Below, piece after piece: positions 62,252 to 64,000 of a DNA stretch of 64,000 bases. The notes beneath the pieces are model-generated. The model was not told the origin of the DNA and searched no databases. It was given only the letters and a program-made list of their open reading frames with translations. Source of the stretch: an uncultured Sphingomonadaceae bacterium (lineage in GTDB: Bacteria > Pseudomonadota > Alphaproteobacteria > Sphingomonadales > Sphingomonadaceae); the NCBI GenBank assembly GCA_937995515.1, contig CALKJZ010000003.1, forward strand, positions 1 to 64,000, in the 5' to 3' direction. The translations under genes and the position numbers were made by a program. Within the stretch, counting starts at the first letter, position 1; every line of letters starts with the position of its first letter.

Positions 62252-64000
62252 TCAGCGCCGGTCGGTCGGCGCGCCGGGAAAGGGCACGGCGGCAACGCCG
62301 GGCAGGCCCGGAAAGCGCGGCCAGAGGTTCTGCGCGACGGCCGAGAGGCTTGCGGTTTCATCCATGTGCGCAGGAAGCCGGCCGGTTTCGGCGCGGTGGC
62401 GCGCGTCGTAGAGCCAGTAGTTGCGCATCACCACGCCGACATAGTGGCGTGTCTCGCGGAACGGGATGCTTTCCATCCACAAAAGCACGTCGTTGTTGTC
62501 GCGCACACCGCCATTGTTCCAGCGCATCACCGATCCGGGCCCGGCGTTGTAGGCGGCGATCACCTTGGGCAGGAGGCCCTGGGTGTGGCTGCTGTCGCGC
62601 AGCATCTCGAGATAGGACTGGCCATATTCGACATTGAAGCTCGGGTCGGCCAGCATTTCCTGGTTGTGCGGCATCTCGAGCTGGCGGGAGAGGTCGCGCG
62701 CGGTGCCGGGCATCACCTGCATGAGGCCCTGTGCGCCCACGGGCGAGCGCGCCGAGGTGATGAACCGGCTTTCCTGCATGGCGTGGGCGAAGACGAGGTT
62801 GCGGTCGACCCGCCAGCCGTTGAACGGCTGCCAGTCGGGTGCGGGCAGGCGGGCCGACATGGGCGGCACCATCCCCTCGGGTGGGTTGTGCGCCAGCCAG
62901 TACTGGGTGGCCGGCAGGCTGAGCCGGCTGGCGAGCCGCAGGATCGGCTCATAGTATTGCGTGGGCGCCGTGGCCGCGAGGTGGCGGAGCTCGCGGTCGG
63001 CAAGGCCGGTCTCGCCCACCTCGACGAGGGCGGCGGCCCGCCTTGCGCCCGGAAGTTTCGAAAGGGTTGTCCAGTCGGCCTGGATGAAATCGGGCTCCGA
63101 CCAGTCGATCCGCGGGTTGAGGCCGAGGACGCGGGCTGCGAGCAGGCCATAGAGGCCGTATGGGTCGCGCGCGACGGCAAGGCGCAGCAGGCGGCCCTGC
63201 CGTTCGGGCCGGCCGCATCGCAGGTGCGCGCGCGCGGCCCAGTAGGCTCCCTTGGCGGCGAGCGGGCCGCTGGCATAGCGGCCGGGGACCGACTCGAAGG
63301 CGGCTGCGGCTTCCTCGCACCGGTTCTGACGGAAATGGGCAAGGCCCTCGACGAAGCTGCCGAGCGCGGCCCATTCGCCGCTGCCGCCGGCGGCCAGCGC
63401 TGCAAGGCGCGCAGCGAGCGCGTCGTCGAGGTCGAGATAGGCGTCCCACGCGGCCTTCTGCAGCCATTCGCTGCGCACCGCCGAGCTGAGCCCGGGGCCG
63501 ACCCGGTCGAGAACCGCTTCCACCTCGTGCACGCGCTTGGCGGCGATGAGCTGGCGGACCTGGGCGGCAAAAGCCTCGTCCTCGCGGCTCTCGCTGCGCA
63601 CCGAGCGGGGGCCGGGCGGGGGGGTGAAGCTGACCGGCACGAGGCGCCGGCCGGCGATGACCGGCGGCAGATCCTGTGTCCCGGCGCGGCGGGCAAGGTC
63701 GGCGAGCGCGCGTGCCTGCGGCGCGCCGGGGTTGGCCTCCAGCCATGCAACAAGCCGGGCGCGGTCGGCGCGCGGGCCCTCGGCCAGGAGGATCTGCGCC
63801 TCGGCGGTCGCATGCAGCGGGCCGGGCCCCATGGCCGCGAGCGCCTCGGTTGCGCGGGCCGTGCGCCCGGCGGCGATATCCATGAAGATCCGCCGGTAGA
63901 GGAACCGCTGGCGCGCGGAGAGCTGGGCTGGCACGGCGCGCTCACGCGGCGAGAGCTCGGCCGCGGCGGCCGGCGCGCCGGTCACCCGGTCGTCGATGGC
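62252..64000 (-). CDS. Lytic transglycosylase (Slt70-like), 5' end beyond the window
   Basis: At least 583 codons are open to the window edge. The C-terminal ~170 residues form the lysozyme-like SLT domain: FAHAMQESRFITSARSPVGAQGLMQVMPGTA with catalytic Glu (the Q-E-S-R part), then FNVEYGQSYLEMLRD, and VIAAYNAGPGSVMRWN near the end. The region before it is helical and Ala-rich (e.g. FRQNRCEEAAAAFESVPGRY), like the superhelical U domain of Slt70. The enzyme cleaves peptidoglycan with formation of anhydro-muropeptides in the periplasm. No signal peptide is visible at the GTG 63985, so the true start lies outside. Confidence 0.92.
   Translation of the reverse strand, partial: AIDDRVTGAPAAAAELSPRERAVPAQLSARQRFLYRRIFMDIAAGRTARATEALAAMGPGPLHATAEAQILLAEGPRADRARLVAWLEANPGAPQARALADLARRAGTQDLPPVIAGRRLVPVSFTPPPGPRSVRSESREDEAFAAQVRQLIAAKRVHEVEAVLDRVGPGLSSAVRSEWLQKAAWDAYLDLDDALAARLAALAAGGSGEWAALGSFVEGLAHFRQNRCEEAAAAFESVPGRYASGPLAAKGAYWAARAHLRCGRPERQGRLLRLAVARDPYGLYGLLAARVLGLNPRIDWSEPDFIQADWTTLSKLPGARRAAALVEVGETGLADRELRHLAATAPTQYYEPILRLASRLSLPATQYWLAHNPPEGMVPPMSARLPAPDWQPFNGWRVDRNLVFAHAMQESRFITSARSPVGAQGLMQVMPGTARDLSRQLEMPHNQEMLADPSFNVEYGQSYLEMLRDSSHTQGLLPKVIAAYNAGPGSVMRWNNGGVRDNNDVLLWMESIPFRETRHYVGVVMRNYWLYDARHRAETGRLPAHMDETASLSAVAQNLWPRFPGLPGVAAVPFPGAPTDRR

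Overview
The window is about 70% G+C, densely coded DNA from an alphaproteobacterium, most likely a member of the Sphingomonadales (inference). The signs are three exported proteins ending in a PEP-CTERM sorting tail of the sphingomonad type, a class I lysyl-tRNA synthetase, a GapR (DUF2312) nucleoid protein, an alphaproteobacterial LexA box (GAAC-N7-GAAC) and extensive use of ATGA/GTGA stop-start overlaps. I see no CRISPR array, insertion sequence, prophage or integrase. It looks like ordinary chromosome with several patches of decayed genes.

Layout. 0-3.1 kb: two tandem homologous exported proteins of unknown function (the first frameshifted), an HNH endonuclease and the tRNA-modifying GluQ. 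3.2-11.3 kb: a twin-membrane-segment protein and cobalamin adenosyltransferase, an M13 metallopeptidase, a YqaA-type membrane protein, electron-transfer flavoprotein etfB-etfA, a PEP-CTERM phytase-like protein and 3-hydroxyacyl-CoA dehydrogenase. 11.3-12.2 kb holds decayed membrane-protein genes. 12.3-19.2 kb: propionyl-CoA carboxylase beta, an SDR, a DUF2141 protein, the 2-oxoacid:ferredoxin oxidoreductase pair korA-korB and a histone-deacetylase-family protein. tRNA-Asn(GTT) follows, then a Baeyer-Villiger-type flavin monooxygenase, an alanine/glycine:cation symporter and two PEP-CTERM genes that share an almost identical 3' end.

24.8-27.7 kb is the yebC-ruvC-ruvA-ruvB recombination operon. 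It is followed by the wreck of an adenylation-domain/acyltransferase gene and by the small and FAD subunits of a molybdenum hydroxylase with no large subunit beside them. 30.3-35.2 kb: a GST, gapR, and a tightly coupled operon of a MATE exporter, a VUT-family (queuosine-precursor type) transporter and two polysaccharide-deacetylase/PuuE-like hydrolases. 35.2-43.3 kb: a tetratricopeptide-like exported protein and class I lysyl-tRNA synthetase, divergent from a DinG-type helicase whose start codon overlaps that of lysK, then a SixA-like phosphatase, a VOC lipoprotein, alanine racemase and a fasciclin protein. 43.3-50.1 kb: an Atm1-type ABC exporter, a metallo-beta-lactamase-fold hydrolase, a DUF937 protein, a cystathionine gamma-synthase-family enzyme, a PEP-CTERM relic, S1/P1 nuclease and argB.

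50.1-64 kb: SOS-controlled dnaE2 with a perfect LexA box just before its start, then a LysR regulator, apaG and metZ (one leftward cluster), an exported glutathione peroxidase with a lysozyme-inhibitor-like lipoprotein, glpD, a PA0069-type radical SAM protein, a small membrane protein that apparently starts at CTG, corA, moaB and a lytic transglycosylase that runs off the window.

Functionally the window links propionyl-CoA and hydroxyacyl-CoA metabolism to electron transfer (ETF, KorAB, PccB, cobalamin adenosylation for methylmalonyl-CoA mutase). It also carries DNA repair (RuvABC, DnaE2, DinG), methionine synthesis and envelope maintenance. All database-style assignments are from motif and family recognition by eye. 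No search was run.
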